From Streptomyces violaceusniger (GTDB lineage Bacteria; Actinomycetota; Actinomycetes; Streptomycetales; Streptomycetaceae), in contig BJHW01000001.1 of assembly GCA_005405945.1 (NCBI GenBank), forward strand, positions 3,286,001-3,350,000: a stretch of DNA of 64,000 bases. The letters are read 5' to 3'. A program made the translations under genes and the position numbers. Positions 34,471 to 43,526 of the stretch are shown piece by piece; positions within the stretch are counted from its first letter, which is position 1; each line of letters starts with the position of its first letter. The notes under the pieces are model-generated. The model saw only the letters and a program-made list of their open reading frames with translations, was not told the DNA's origin and did not search any database.

Positions 34471-36177
34471 TCAGGACTCTGCGGCGACGGTGGCGCGGTC
34501 GAGGCGGGCCGGGGCGTCCGTGCCGTCCGGCTCCTGCTGATCCGCCGGGCCCCGCTGATCCGCCGGGCCCCGCTGGTCAGCCGGGCCCTGGGTGGGCTCC
34601 CCGTCGTCGGCGGCGCACTCCATGACCTTGGGCAGCCGCAGCGCGGCCAGCGCGCCGAGCAGCAGCAGCCCGGCGCTGACCGCGAGCGTGACGTGCAGAC
34701 CGTGGACGAAGGCGGCGCGGGAGGCCGAGCGCAGGGCCTCCCCGGCGTGGCCGCCGAGCCGGTCGGAGACCTTGTACGCCGCGCCCAGCGACTGGCTCGC
34801 GTCGGAGCTGGCGGAGGCGGGGACGCCGGGCACCGAGGAGACGCCGGGCTTGTAGGCGGCGTTCATGACGCTGCCGAGGAGGGCGATGCCGATCCCGGCA
34901 CCGAGCTGGTAGGAGGTCTCGCCGATGGCGGCCGCGCCGCCCGCGGAGCCGGCCGACGCCTCGTTGAGCATCGACTCGTACGCGCTGAAGAGCGTGGTCT
35001 CCAGGCCGAAGCCCAGGACGATGAAGCCGCCGACGAGCACGGCGGGCCGGTCCGACTGGCCCATGGCGGTCAGCGAGAGCACGGCGAGGGCGGTGAGCGC
35101 GAAGCCGACCGCGACCATGACCCGCGGGCCGAGCCACTGGAGCATCCGGGACCCCACGAGCCCGGCGGCCATGGCGGCGAAGGTGAGCGGCAGCAGCCGC
35201 AGACCCGTCTCGAGCGGGGTGAGCCCGAGCACGAGCTGGAGGTACTGGGCGGCTATGAGCTCCAGGCCGACGAGCGCCAGCAGGGCGAGCACGATACAGC
35301 CGACGGAGATCGAAAAGGCGGGCCGGGCGAACAGCTTGAGGTCCACCAGCGGATGCGTACGGCGGCGCTGGCGGCGGACGAAGAGCACCAGCAGCACCAC
35401 CCCGACCAGCACCGGGGCGGCGGTCACGGCGTCCAGCGGCCCCGCGCCGCTGCCCACCCGCTTGACGCCGAGGACGACGCAGAACAGGCCGCAGGCGGCC
35501 ATGACCGCGCCCAGCACGTCCCAGGGGCCGTTCTTGTCGCCGGTGGACTCCGGCAGCAGCCAGCGGCCGACGGGCAGCGCCACGATCATCAGGGGCAGGT
35601 TGACCAGGAAGACCGAGCCCCACCAGAAGTTCTCGACCAGGAAGCCGCCGAGCAGCGGGCCGACGGCCGCGCCGACGGCGGCGACCGCGCTCCAGATGCC
35701 TATCGCCAGCGCCCGCTCCCGGCGGTCCGGGAAGACCTGGCGCAGGATCGACAGGGTGGCGGGCATGATCATCGCGCCGCCGACGCCCAGCAGGGCGCGG
35801 GCCACGATGAGGATCTGGGGGTTGGGGGCGAAGGCGGCGATCGCGGAGGCGGCGCCGAAGAGCCCGTAGCCGAGCAGCAGGACGCGCCGTCTGCCGACGC
35901 GGTCGCCGAGGGTGCCGAAGAGGATCAGCAGCGAGGCGCAGACCAGTGGGTAGACGTCCACGATCCACAGCAGTTCGATCGCGCCGGGGCGCAGATCCTC
36001 GGTCACGGCCGGGACCGCGACATGGAGCACGGTCGCGTCCACGGCGACGAGCAGCAGGCTGACGCAGAGCACGAGGAGCACGACCCAGCGGTTCGCCCCG
36101 CCGCTCGCCTCGGTGCCGCGCCATTGCCGGGGAACGCCCGCCGTCCGCCGATTGCCGGCCGTGGTCGTCCCGGACAT
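34471..36177 (-). CDS. DHA2-family (14-TMS) MFS drug exporter
   Basis: This 568-residue membrane protein has fourteen predicted helices. The first carries the family motif VLLVLCVSLLLVAVDATVLH with VAVPAVTEDL, the loop 2-3 motif is GDRVGRRRVLL, and motif C is SAVAAVGAAVGPLLGGFLVE. It resembles SmvA/EmrB-type proton antiporters for lipophilic or cationic drugs. The C-terminal tail holds three copies of GPADQR coded by an 18-bp repeat. No regulator gene is adjacent. The ATG is at 36177. Confidence 0.9.
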   Translation of the reverse strand: MSGTTTAGNRRTAGVPRQWRGTEASGGANRWVVLLVLCVSLLLVAVDATVLHVAVPAVTEDLRPGAIELLWIVDVYPLVCASLLILFGTLGDRVGRRRVLLLGYGLFGAASAIAAFAPNPQILIVARALLGVGGAMIMPATLSILRQVFPDRRERALAIGIWSAVAAVGAAVGPLLGGFLVENFWWGSVFLVNLPLMIVALPVGRWLLPESTGDKNGPWDVLGAVMAACGLFCVVLGVKRVGSGAGPLDAVTAAPVLVGVVLLVLFVRRQRRRTHPLVDLKLFARPAFSISVGCIVLALLALVGLELIAAQYLQLVLGLTPLETGLRLLPLTFAAMAAGLVGSRMLQWLGPRVMVAVGFALTALAVLSLTAMGQSDRPAVLVGGFIVLGFGLETTLFSAYESMLNEASAGSAGGAAAIGETSYQLGAGIGIALLGSVMNAAYKPGVSSVPGVPASASSDASQSLGAAYKVSDRLGGHAGEALRSASRAAFVHGLHVTLAVSAGLLLLGALAALRLPKVMECAADDGEPTQGPADQRGPADQRGPADQQEPDGTDAPARLDRATVAAES

Positions 36178-36530
36178 GTACGCACCTCCCTGGGTCTTGC
36201 GCTCGCGGTCCGCCGTCGTGAGGGCGGTACGTCACGTCGTAGGGACGTCCGGGTGGCCCCGGTGGCGAAGGCGCGAGTGAGAGGTCAGGGTACGCGAGTC
36301 CCCGCGCGAGCCGTGTGCCGCAGGTCATGTTGAGACCGGACCGCGGATGGTTACGGAGCCGTACGTTCCAGACTTCCCCTTTTGTCCCCCTGGCCTTCCG
36401 CCGTCCCTCCTGTGTCCTCCCGGCGTCCCACCGGTGTTCCGCCCCCCGTTCCTCCCTCGTGCCACCCTCGTCCTCCTGGTGACCGTCTTCCGTTCGCCCT
36501 CCGTTGTCGGCCGCGGTTCCCGCGCCGCAG

Positions 36531-36573
36531 TTGTCCACAGCCTCCGCGGCCGCTCCGCGAAGGGTTGTCCACA
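36531..36573 (+). promoter_or_regulatory. Pair of DnaA-box-like sequences
   Basis: TTGTCCACA, the preferred Streptomyces DnaA box, occurs twice in the same orientation at 36531-36539 and 36565-36573, 34 bp apart, just upstream of a membrane-protein gene. The flanking 36178-36614 spacer contains pyrimidine-rich strings and no gene. The site is too small for oriC; a regulatory role is possible but unproven. Confidence 0.4.
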
Positions 36574-36614
36574 GGCCCCGCGGGCGGCCCGGATCATCCT
36601 TGATAATCGTCGCC

Positions 36615-37801
36615 GTGACTGATCTCGCCCAGGCCGGCACCGCGCCGCTCAGCGACGACGGCCGACCTGGCCGCGCCGCTGGTCGCGCGCTGCGCCGGGC
36701 CGCTCCGGCACTGCTCGCGTACGCGGGGACGCGCCTGCTCGGGCTGGTGGTTCTCGCGATCTGGGGAGCCTTCGCGGACAAGAGCCCGCACCAGCTGCTC
36801 TCCGCGCGCTGGGACTCGCTGTGGTACACCCGCATCGCCGAGGAGGGGTACGGCTACACGCTCCATCTGCCCGACGGCGCGGTCCACTCCAACCTGGCGT
36901 TCTTCCCGCTGCTCCCGGCGCTGGAGCGAGTGATATCGGCCATAGCCCCGCTGGACGCGGCCGACGCGGGTCTGCTGGTGAGCTCGGTCACGTCCCTGTT
37001 CGCCGCCTGGGGGATCTTCGCGATCGGGGACCTGCTGTACGGACGGCGGGTGGGCGTCACGCTGGCCGTGCTGTGGGGTGTGCTGCCGGTCGGGATCGTG
37101 CAGTCGATGGCGTACTCGGAGTCGCTCTTCACGGCGCTGGCCGCCTGGGGGGTCTACGCGGCGCTCACCAGGCGGTGGCTGTGGGCGGGGCTGTGCGCGG
37201 CGCTCGCGGGGCTCACCCGGCCGGTGGGGCGGCGGTCGTCGCGGCGGTCTGGGTGGCCGCCGCGGTGGAGCTGCTGCCCGGCGGTCACCGGCACCAGGCG
37301 TGGCGCACACAGAGGGGGCTGCTCGCGGGCGTCGTGCTGGCGCCGCTGGGCTGGCTGGGCTATGTGGTGTGGGTCGCCCTCCGCACCGGAAGCCTCACCG
37401 GCTACTTCGACGTGCAGAACGGCTGGGGAAACGGCTTCGACGGCGGTCTGGCCTTCGCGCGCTTCATCGGGGGGCTGCTGATCGAGCCGCCCTTCGTGAG
37501 CGGGCTCGGGCTGCTGCTCGGCGTCGGGGCGCTGCTCTGGCTCGCCGTGCGCTGCGTGCGGCAGCGCCAGCCGCTGCCGCTGCTGGCCTACGGCGGGGCG
37601 GTGCTCGTCCTGGCGCTGGCCGCGAAGGGGTACTTCGGCTCCAAGCCCCGGCTGCTGATACCGGCCTTTCCGCTGCTGCTGCCGATCGCGGTCGCCCTGG
37701 CCCGGCTGCGCCCGGTGCGCACCGCGCTGGCCCTGGGGTCGGTGGGGCTCGCCTCGGCGGTGTACGGCGCCTTCTGGCTGCACGGCTCCGGGCCGCCCTG
37801 A
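36615..37801 (+). CDS. GT-C-fold membrane mannosyltransferase-like protein (PIG-V type; frameshifted)
   Basis: This is a polytopic membrane protein of about 395 residues after repair. The signature LLSARWDSLWYTRIAEEGYG is followed by HSNLAFFPLLPALERVI, a pattern of PIG-V-like GT-C glycosyltransferases that use polyprenyl-phosphate sugars. About ten hydrophobic segments follow. A G is missing in the run at 37226-37229; adding it joins GLTRPVGAAVVAAVWVAAA. GTG 36615 begins VTDLAQAGTAPL; no good Shine-Dalgarno is visible. The acceptor is unknown; protein O-mannosylation or glycolipid synthesis are the usual proposals. Confidence 0.78.
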
Positions 37802-38121
37802 TCCGGCCACCGCCGCGATCCGGCCACCCCGACCGGCCCGTCGGGGCCCCGTCGACGATCACTCCCGGCCACCCGGCGACACCAGGGGAAACTTCGGGGA
37901 ACGCTTTGACTAATAGGCGATAAACACGCCCTGTAAGAATTCCATAAAGTCCCTGAGACACGCCCATTGGAAGGCCGGGAGCGGAAAAGCCCCGGGGCCT
38001 CGTGCATTCCTTGGAAAGGCGCGGCCAAAAGGCGCGGACGAGACGCACTCCACATCACATCGTCATCACAAAGCGACCTGATCGACTGAACCCGCCTGTC
38101 ACGCAATGTAACGTCGATTAG
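37802..38121. other. 320-bp spacer upstream of the PAP2 gene
   Basis: The stretch has A+T-rich parts (37905-37970 and 38040-38120) that should hold the PAP2 promoter. ATTAG lies only a few bases before the GTG at 38122, so if that GTG is used the message would be nearly leaderless. No gene is seen. Confidence 0.4.
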
Positions 38122-39156
38122 GTGCGTACCGAAGACAGGCTCCCCACGACCGAGGAGCGAAGGCCCGATCTCGCGCGACCGCGCATGACCCGAACACGCT
38201 TCTGGCTGCTCGGGACCACGCTGGCGGTCTACGCGGCGACCGTGATCGGCGTGCTCACCACCTCATGGCTGGTGAAGCTCGACTGGCAGGTCATGCTCTT
38301 CCGGCCCTACAAGCAGTGGCCCGAGTTCCACACCTTCCTGGACTACTTCGTGGTCATGGGCCAGCGCGGGCCCACCGCCGTGGCCGTCGCCGCCTGGCTC
38401 GGGTGGTGCTGCCACCGGCAGCGCACCCTGCGCCCGCTGCTGGTGCTGGGCACCTCCCTGCTGCTGCTGAACGCCACCGTGGGCGCGGTGAAGATCGGCT
38501 TCGGCCGGCTCGGTCCGCACTACGCGACCACCGTCGGATCCAATGAGATGTGGCGCACCGGCGATATATTTCCTTCGGGTCACACCGCGAACGCCGTGGT
38601 CACCTGGGGTGTGCTGGCCTATCTGGCGACCACCCCGGTGGCCCGCAGGGTCGCCTCGCTGATCGCCGCGGGCTTCGCCTTCGGCGTCGGCATGACCACC
38701 GTCTATCTCGGCACCCACTGGCTGAGCGATGTGGTGCTGGGCTGGGCCGCCGGGGTGCTGGTGCTGCTGGCGCTGCCCTGGCTGGAGCCCGCCATGGCCC
38801 GCGCCGAGGTGCTGCTGCTGACCCTGTGGCGCCGGTTGCGCGAGCGCCGGACGCCCGTGCCGGTGCCGTCCGGGCGGCCGGTCGCCGGGACCCCGCTGGC
38901 CACCCCGCGCGCCGCCCGCGACGACGAGCTGCCCGCCCGCGAGACCGTGGCCGTGGTCCGGCCCGGCACCGCCACCGGCCGGGGCCCCGACGGGCGGCCC
39001 CTCCACCCGGTCCGCCAGCACACGGTGCGCTCCGAGCGCACCCCGGTCACCCCGGTCGGCAGCCGCCGGCCGCCGCACGCCGACCGGGTGCCGCGTGCCA
39101 CGGCGCCCTTCGGCCCGTCCGGCGCCTCCCGGGGCCGGACGGCCACGGGAGGCTGA
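38122..39156 (+). CDS. PAP2-superfamily phosphatase
   Basis: This 344-residue membrane phosphatase has six helices with the PAP2 motifs in order: KIGFGRLGPH (variant of KX6RP), FPSGHTAN, and GTHWLSDVVLGW with the catalytic His and Asp. It would dephosphorylate phosphatidate or undecaprenyl pyrophosphate. The last ~115 residues are a basic Pro/Arg-rich cytosolic tail. GTG 38122 lacks a clear ribosome site; ATG 38185 (MTRTRFWLL) is an alternative that removes 21 residues. A strong hairpin terminator follows the gene. Confidence 0.85.
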   Translation: MRTEDRLPTTEERRPDLARPRMTRTRFWLLGTTLAVYAATVIGVLTTSWLVKLDWQVMLFRPYKQWPEFHTFLDYFVVMGQRGPTAVAVAAWLGWCCHRQRTLRPLLVLGTSLLLLNATVGAVKIGFGRLGPHYATTVGSNEMWRTGDIFPSGHTANAVVTWGVLAYLATTPVARRVASLIAAGFAFGVGMTTVYLGTHWLSDVVLGWAAGVLVLLALPWLEPAMARAEVLLLTLWRRLRERRTPVPVPSGRPVAGTPLATPRAARDDELPARETVAVVRPGTATGRGPDGRPLHPVRQHTVRSERTPVTPVGSRRPPHADRVPRATAPFGPSGASRGRTATGG

Positions 39157-39213
39157 GCCCCCGCCGGGCCGCGGGGCGGTACGCACCCCTTCCCCGCGCC
39201 GACCGGTCGCACC

Positions 39214-39253
39214 ACGGCCCCGGAACGCTCCAGCGAGAGCGTTCCGGGGCCGT
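39214..39253. terminator. Bidirectional terminator hairpin
   Basis: ACGGCCCCGGAACGCTC and GAGCGTTCCGGGGCCGT form a perfect 17-bp stem with a 6-base loop between the convergent PAP2 and I78 genes. Confidence 0.85.
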
Positions 39254-39343
39254 CGTCGTCCCCGCGCCGGGCGCACCGGCCCATCGGCGCACCGGCGCGC
39301 ACCGGCACCGACCCGGACCGGTCGGCCAGTCGGCCGCCCCCGG

Positions 39344-39559
39344 TCAGCCGCGCCAGCAGCGCTTCACCGTGCCCTCGTCCACCTCGAAGTCGATCCGCCC
39401 CCGCAGGTACTCCATGGTGATGATCGCGCCCGGCGGAAGCGTCCGTACGGTGCTCCAGCCGCGTGCGCGTGCCCGCTCCTCGGCGGTGCCCGCATCGAGG
39501 CCCACATAGCTGTCGAGGTCGTCGTCGGGTTCGGCCGGAAGGTTCGGTACAGGTCCCAT
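39344..39559 (-). CDS. I78-family peptidase-inhibitor-like small protein
   Basis: This 71-residue protein contains the I78 pattern: DSYVGLDAGTAEERARARGW, then RTLPPGAIITMEYLRGRI and DFEVDEGTVKRCWRG. I78 proteins bind subtilisin/trypsin-like proteases through a substrate-like loop; many small actinobacterial members have no tested activity. ATG 39559 is preferred over an earlier in-frame start because it gives the conserved length. No signal peptide is visible, so it is probably cytosolic. Confidence 0.7.
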   Translation of the reverse strand: MGPVPNLPAEPDDDLDSYVGLDAGTAEERARARGWSTVRTLPPGAIITMEYLRGRIDFEVDEGTVKRCWRG

Positions 39560-39955
39560 GAGAGCCACCGTAGGCGGCTCCTTACGGGTGGCAAACCCAG
39601 AGTTGTCATGGACCGCCATGGGACTACCACCGCCCCATGCCTCTCACGGCCGCCATTCGTCACACTTGTGTCACAGAAAACACGCCCGGGTTTGTGAGCG
39701 ACTTCATCACTCTTCCGGGGCTTGTGTTGACGCCTCGAAGACGATTGCGAGTTTCCGTCGATATCCCGCGCCAAACGACCGGCTCCGGTATGGGCGGGCG
39801 GCACGCGGGCGAGATCTGTCGAACAATTCCCGAGGCGACCGGAAAAGCACGGCCCGGACCCCTCCGGAGCACACAATTCCACCACAAATCGCCGGGGGCC
39901 GAAGGCCGAGGTTTACACCCACCCGGGCGCGGTACCCGCCGCCACCGGAGCCAAC
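39560..39955. other. 396-bp spacer upstream of the gas-vesicle operon
   Basis: No gene is credible. The part 39650-39800 is comparatively A+T-rich and contains GTCACACTTGTGTCAC, an imperfect symmetrical sequence. The promoter for the gvp operon must lie here, but I cannot place a -35/-10 pair with confidence. Confidence 0.4.
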
Positions 39956-40257
39956 ATGACTGACAGATCCGATGAGACCCCCGAGAAGACGGCGGCCGGC
40001 GGTCCGAGCCCGCTGGCGCTCCTGCGCGCCGCCCGTGAACAGCTCGTCGAGTTGACGGGCCTGCACCCCGAGTCCCTCCCCGTCTGGAGCGGACCGACGA
40101 CGGGTGGCTGCTGGAGGCCGAGGTGACGGAGCTGGCCCGGGTGCCGGAGACGATGAGCCTGATGGCCCTGTACGAGGTGACCCTCGACCCGGATGGCCTG
40201 CTGACCGGCTACCGACGTCTCCGCCGCTATGAGCGCGGCCGGAGCGACCGCCGCTGA
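39956..40257 (+). CDS. gvpO: Gas vesicle protein GvpO (frameshifted)
   Basis: This is a GvpO-type protein of about 100 residues. [20 protein letters not shown] leads to [20 protein letters not shown], and after a one-base loss near 40077-40083 the frame continues [20 protein letters not shown] and [18 protein letters not shown], which is the conserved GvpO core. It is the first gene of the cluster, as in other streptomycetes, and is needed for vesicle formation by an unclear, possibly regulatory, role. It is followed 49 bp later by gvpA. Confidence 0.9.
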
Positions 40258-40306
40258 CGCCGGTGGGGCACCGGACGCCACCGGACACGAGAGGAACACA
40301 CCCGAC

Positions 40307-40759
40307 ATGACCACTGTTGTCCCGGCACAGCAATCCAGGGGCGGGGGCGGCACCAGCGGCCTGTACGACGTCCTGGAACTCATACTCGACCGAGGGCTGG
40401 TGATCGACGCGTTCATCCGAGTCTCCCTGGTCGGCATCGAAATACTCAAGATCGACGTTCGGATCGTGGTCGCGAGCGTCGACACCTATCTGCGGTTCGC
40501 CGAGGCGTGCAACCGCCTCGACCTGGAGTCGGGCCCGAACAAGTCCCCCGGGCTGCCCGAGGTCGTCGAGGGCATCACCGAGAACGGCTCGCGGGCCAAG
40601 ACCAAGGGCGCCCTCTCCGGCGCCGGGGACACCGTCTCCAAGGCCGCCCAGACCGTGGCCGACGCGATCCGGCCGTCGGAGGAGGAAGCGGAGGAGGAGC
40701 CGCGCCGGCGCCGTCCGGCCCGTAAGGCGGCACCACGGAAGTCCGAGGAGTCCTCATGA
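40307..40759 (+). CDS. gvpA: Gas vesicle structural protein GvpA
   Basis: This is a 150-residue GvpA/J-type protein. The amphipathic core is [20 protein letters not shown], then [20 protein letters not shown] and [17 protein letters not shown]. The shell would be built from this hydrophobic beta core. Unlike classical 70-residue GvpA it carries about 80 extra residues ending in an acidic and then Lys/Arg/Pro-rich tail ([18 protein letters not shown]), a feature of actinobacterial members. Its stop overlaps gvpF as ATGA. Confidence 0.92.
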   Translation: MTTVVPAQQSRGGGGTSGLYDVLELILDRGLVIDAFIRVSLVGIEILKIDVRIVVASVDTYLRFAEACNRLDLESGPNKSPGLPEVVEGITENGSRAKTKGALSGAGDTVSKAAQTVADAIRPSEEEAEEEPRRRRPARKAAPRKSEESS

Positions 40760-41475
40760 CCACGTATGTCTACGGCATCGCGCGGGGCGAGGTCCCGGAC
40801 CTGGGCGATCGACTGCTGGGCATCGGCGACCCCCCGCTGCCGGTCCGGGCGCTGAACGAGGGCGAGCTGGCCGCGATCGTCAGCGACTGCCCGCCGGAGC
40901 TCAAGCCCCGGCGCCGGGATCTGCTGGCCCACCAGCATGTGCTGGCCGAGGTGAGCGGCTCCCGCGCGGTGCTGCCGATGCGCTTCGGCAGCGTCTCCTC
41001 CAGCGACGACGACGTCCGCAGCGTGCTGGCCGAGCACGCCGACCGCTACCAGGACCAGCTGAACCGGCTGACCGACCGGGTGGAGTACAACGTCAAGGCC
41101 GTGCACGACGAGGACTCGGTGCTCCACCAGGTGCTCGCCGAGGAGCCGGAGCTGCGGATGATGGCGGAGGCCAACCGGGCGGCGGGCGGCGGCACCTACG
41201 AGGACCGGGTGCGCTTCGGCGAGCTGATGGCGGGCGCGGTACGGGCCCGAGAGGTGCGGGACGCGAAGCTGGTGGAGGAGGCGCTGGCGCCGACCGCCGA
41301 GGAGGTGCGGCCCGGTCCGGAGAGCGGCGGCTGGTTCGTGAGCCTGTCGCTGCTGCTGGGCAAGGACGCCGCCGATCCGCTGCTGTCGGCGGCCGCCGAT
41401 CTGGAGCGGTCCCACCCCTGGCTGAAGCTGCGGATCAACGGTCCGCTGCCGCCGTACAGCTTCGTCGAGTCCTGA
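40756..41475 (+). CDS. gvpF: Gas vesicle protein GvpF (GvpL/GvpF family)
   Basis: This 239-residue GvpL/F protein begins [18 protein letters not shown]. It has the conserved [20 protein letters not shown], the region [14 protein letters not shown], and the closing [19 protein letters not shown] segment ([12 protein letters not shown]). GvpF binds GvpA and is thought to act early in assembly. It overlaps gvpA upstream and its TGA shares a base with the gvpG ATG. Confidence 0.93.
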   Translation: MTTYVYGIARGEVPDLGDRLLGIGDPPLPVRALNEGELAAIVSDCPPELKPRRRDLLAHQHVLAEVSGSRAVLPMRFGSVSSSDDDVRSVLAEHADRYQDQLNRLTDRVEYNVKAVHDEDSVLHQVLAEEPELRMMAEANRAAGGGTYEDRVRFGELMAGAVRAREVRDAKLVEEALAPTAEEVRPGPESGGWFVSLSLLLGKDAADPLLSAAADLERSHPWLKLRINGPLPPYSFVES

Positions 41476-41681
41476 TGCTGATGATCGGCTGGGTGCTGAG
41501 GCAGGTCGTCGCCGCTGCGGAGCGGGAGTACTACGACCCGGCCAACATCCAGCACGCCCTGGCCGAGCTGGAGACCCAGCTCGACCAGGGCCTCATCGAC
41601 GAGACGGAATTCGAGCGGCAGGAGGACGTGCTGCTCGACCGGTTGGAGGAGGCGCGCCAGTGGGCGAACGGGACTCTGTGA
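41475..41681 (+). CDS. gvpG: Gas vesicle protein GvpG
   Basis: This is a 68-residue protein with the GvpG signature: a hydrophobic start, [20 protein letters not shown], and a helical acidic body, LAELETQLDQGLIDETEFER. It is a minor assembly protein. It is tightly packed between gvpF and gvpJ. Confidence 0.92.
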   Translation: MLMIGWVLRQVVAAAEREYYDPANIQHALAELETQLDQGLIDETEFERQEDVLLDRLEEARQWANGTL

Positions 41682-42100
41682 CCACCCGGGGCGGTGTGGC
41701 CCCGACGGCCGGCGCCTACGGCTCACCGGCGTCGTCGCTCGGCTCCTCGGGGTCGTACGGCCTGGCCGGACGGGGTGAGGGCGGGGCGAACCTCGCCGAC
41801 ATCCTGGAGCGGGTGCTCGACAAGGGCGTGGTGATCGCGGGCGATATCCGCATCAACCTGCTCGACATCGAACTTCTCACGATCAAGCTTCGGCTGATCG
41901 TGGCCTCGGTCGACAAGGCGAAGGAGATGGGCATCGACTGGTGGGAGCACGACCCCTCGCTCTCCTCGCGCGCCCGGACCGGGGTGGACGGGGGCGAGCG
42001 GGCCGAGGTCACCCCCCGGGAGAACGCCGAGGTCACCAGTCGGAACGGCAGCGAGAACACCGAGGTGACCAGCGGGGAGAACCGGGAGACGGCCGAATGA
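41660..42100 (+). CDS. gvpJ: Gas vesicle protein GvpJ (GvpA-like)
   Basis: This is a GvpA-family protein of 146 residues with an N-terminal Gly/Ser-rich leader and the core NLADILERVLDKGVVIAGDI, then RINLLDIELLTIKLRLIVAS. GvpJ nucleates or tips the vesicle. The acidic C-terminus contains imperfect AEVTPREN/AEVTSRNG repeats. Two starts are possible: GTG 41660 has GGAGGAGG at 7 bp, and GTG 41678 overlaps the gvpG stop as GTGA. Confidence 0.9.
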   Translation: MGERDSVTTRGGVAPTAGAYGSPASSLGSSGSYGLAGRGEGGANLADILERVLDKGVVIAGDIRINLLDIELLTIKLRLIVASVDKAKEMGIDWWEHDPSLSSRARTGVDGGERAEVTPRENAEVTSRNGSENTEVTSGENRETAE

Positions 42101-43070
42101 CCGATGGACTGCGGTACGCCTACGCGGTCGTGCGCGACACCGGTGCGCCGGAGGCCGCCCTGGACACCCTCACCGCCCTGGAGGGGTGACCGGCGTCGCG
42201 GGCGAACAGGTGTATGCCGTACGCCATCTGGGGCTCGCCGTGCTGGCGGGCGCCGTACCGGCCGAGGACTTCGACGAGGGCCCGCTGCGGGAGCGGCTGG
42301 AGGACATGGCCTGGCTGGAGAAGATGGCCCGGGCCCATCAGCGGGTGGTCGACACCGCCGGTGCCGAGTCCTGTGTCCTACCGGTCCGGCTGGCCACCGT
42401 GTGCCACGGCGACGAGGGGCTGCGGCGGATGCTCGCCACCGGGCGGGAGCGGTTCGCCTCGGCGTTGGACCGGCTGGAGGGCCGGGTCGAATGGGGCGTC
42501 AAGGCGTATGCCACCCAGCCCGCCGCCGAGGAGTCCACCGCCGGGGCCGCGGAGGCCCCGAGCGCCCCGAACTCCCCGGGCGCCATGTCCGGCCGTGACT
42601 ATCTGCGCCGCCGCAAGGCCCAGCGGCAGGCCGCCGAGCGGCGCTGGGGCGATACGGAGGAGGGCGCGCGGCTGGTGCACGACACCCTCAGCGGGCTGGC
42701 CGAGCAGTCCCGGCTGCATCCGCCGCAGGACCCCAAACTGTCGGGGATCTCCGACCGCAATGTACTGAACGCCGCGTATCTGGTGCGCCGCGAGGACAGC
42801 GCCGACTTCGCCGAGCGGGTCGGTGAGCTGGCCGGGCGGACGCCCGCGCTGCGGGTGGAGCTGACCGGCCCCTGGGCGCCGTACTCCTTCACCTCCATGG
42901 ACGAGACCTCCGGCGCGGAAATGGACGAGACCTCCGGCGCGGAAGGAGAGACCGAGAGCGCGGGGCGGACGGATGACGATCGCCCCCGAGGGCCCCCTGG
43001 CCCATCAGCAGATCGCCCTGGTGGACGTGTTGGACCGGCTGCTGGCGGGCGGGGTGGTGATCACCGGTGA
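42097..43070 (+). CDS. gvpL: Gas vesicle protein GvpL (GvpL/GvpF family; frameshifted)
   Basis: ATG 42097 overlaps gvpJ as ATGA and begins MTDGLRYAYAVVRDTGAPEA. A G is missing in the run 42183-42186; adding it gives LTALEGVTGVAGEQVYAVRH. GvpL/F features follow: CVLPVRLATVCHGDEGLRRM, GRVEWGVKAYAT and VELTGPWAPYSFTSMDETSG. A direct repeat MDETSGAE closes the protein. The last ~31 codons run out of frame across gvpS; a second missing G near 42960-42965 would end the protein at 42976 in an ATGA overlap with gvpS, which I consider more likely. Confidence 0.87.
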
Positions 43071-43173
43071 TCTGACCCTGCGGATCGCCGACGTCGATCT
43101 GGTCCGCATCGATCTGCGCGCGCTCATCAGCTCGGTCAACGCGAATGTGCCGTCCCCCTGGGAGGAACCGTGA
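42973..43173 (+). CDS. gvpS: Gas vesicle protein GvpS (small GvpA-like)
   Basis: This 66-residue protein is a compact GvpA-family domain, IALVDVLDRLLAGGVVITGD then LTLRIADVDLVRIDLRALIS. In actinobacterial clusters this gene between gvpL and gvpK is called gvpS. Its TGA overlaps the GTG of gvpK. Confidence 0.9.
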   Translation: MTIAPEGPLAHQQIALVDVLDRLLAGGVVITGDLTLRIADVDLVRIDLRALISSVNANVPSPWEEP

Positions 43174-43448
43174 GCCACAAGCTGGAGCTGGACCAGGACA
43201 CCGTCGAGCGCGATCTGATGAAGCTGGTGCTCACCGTCGTGGAGCTGCTGCGCCAGCTCATGGAGCGGCAGGCACTGCGCCGGGTGGACCAGGGCGATCT
43301 GACGGAGGACCAGGAGGAGCGGATCGGGCTGACGCTGATGCTCCTGGAGGACCGGATGGGCACGCTCTGCGACCGCTACGGCATCGCGCCCTCCGATCTC
43401 AATCTGGACCTTGGGCCACTCGGTCCGCTGCTGCCCCCGAGGGAGTGA
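43170..43448 (+). CDS. gvpK: Gas vesicle protein GvpK
   Basis: This 92-residue protein has the GvpK signature: ERDLMKLVLTVVELLRQLME, then LTEDQEERIGLTLMLLEDRM and the ending LNLDLGPLGPLLPPRE. It is the last gene of the gvp cluster, and its GTG overlaps gvpS. It is required for vesicle formation. Confidence 0.92.
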   Translation: MSHKLELDQDTVERDLMKLVLTVVELLRQLMERQALRRVDQGDLTEDQEERIGLTLMLLEDRMGTLCDRYGIAPSDLNLDLGPLGPLLPPRE

Positions 43449-43526
43449 CGCTCGGGGCAGCTCCCCGGATCACGGCACCCACCGGGTGATCATGGCGATA
43501 CCCGCCCAGGACACGGAGGAGTCCCG

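Noticed and set aside
34357..36333. A 658-codon plus-strand frame opposite the exporter
   Set aside because: It mirrors the MFS gene and has a Gly/Glu/His/Gln-rich shadow composition; the minus strand has fourteen membrane helices and MFS motifs.
36531..36573. Chromosomal origin of replication
   Set aside because: Only two DnaA boxes are present, with no dnaA or dnaN nearby. The Streptomyces oriC has many more boxes.
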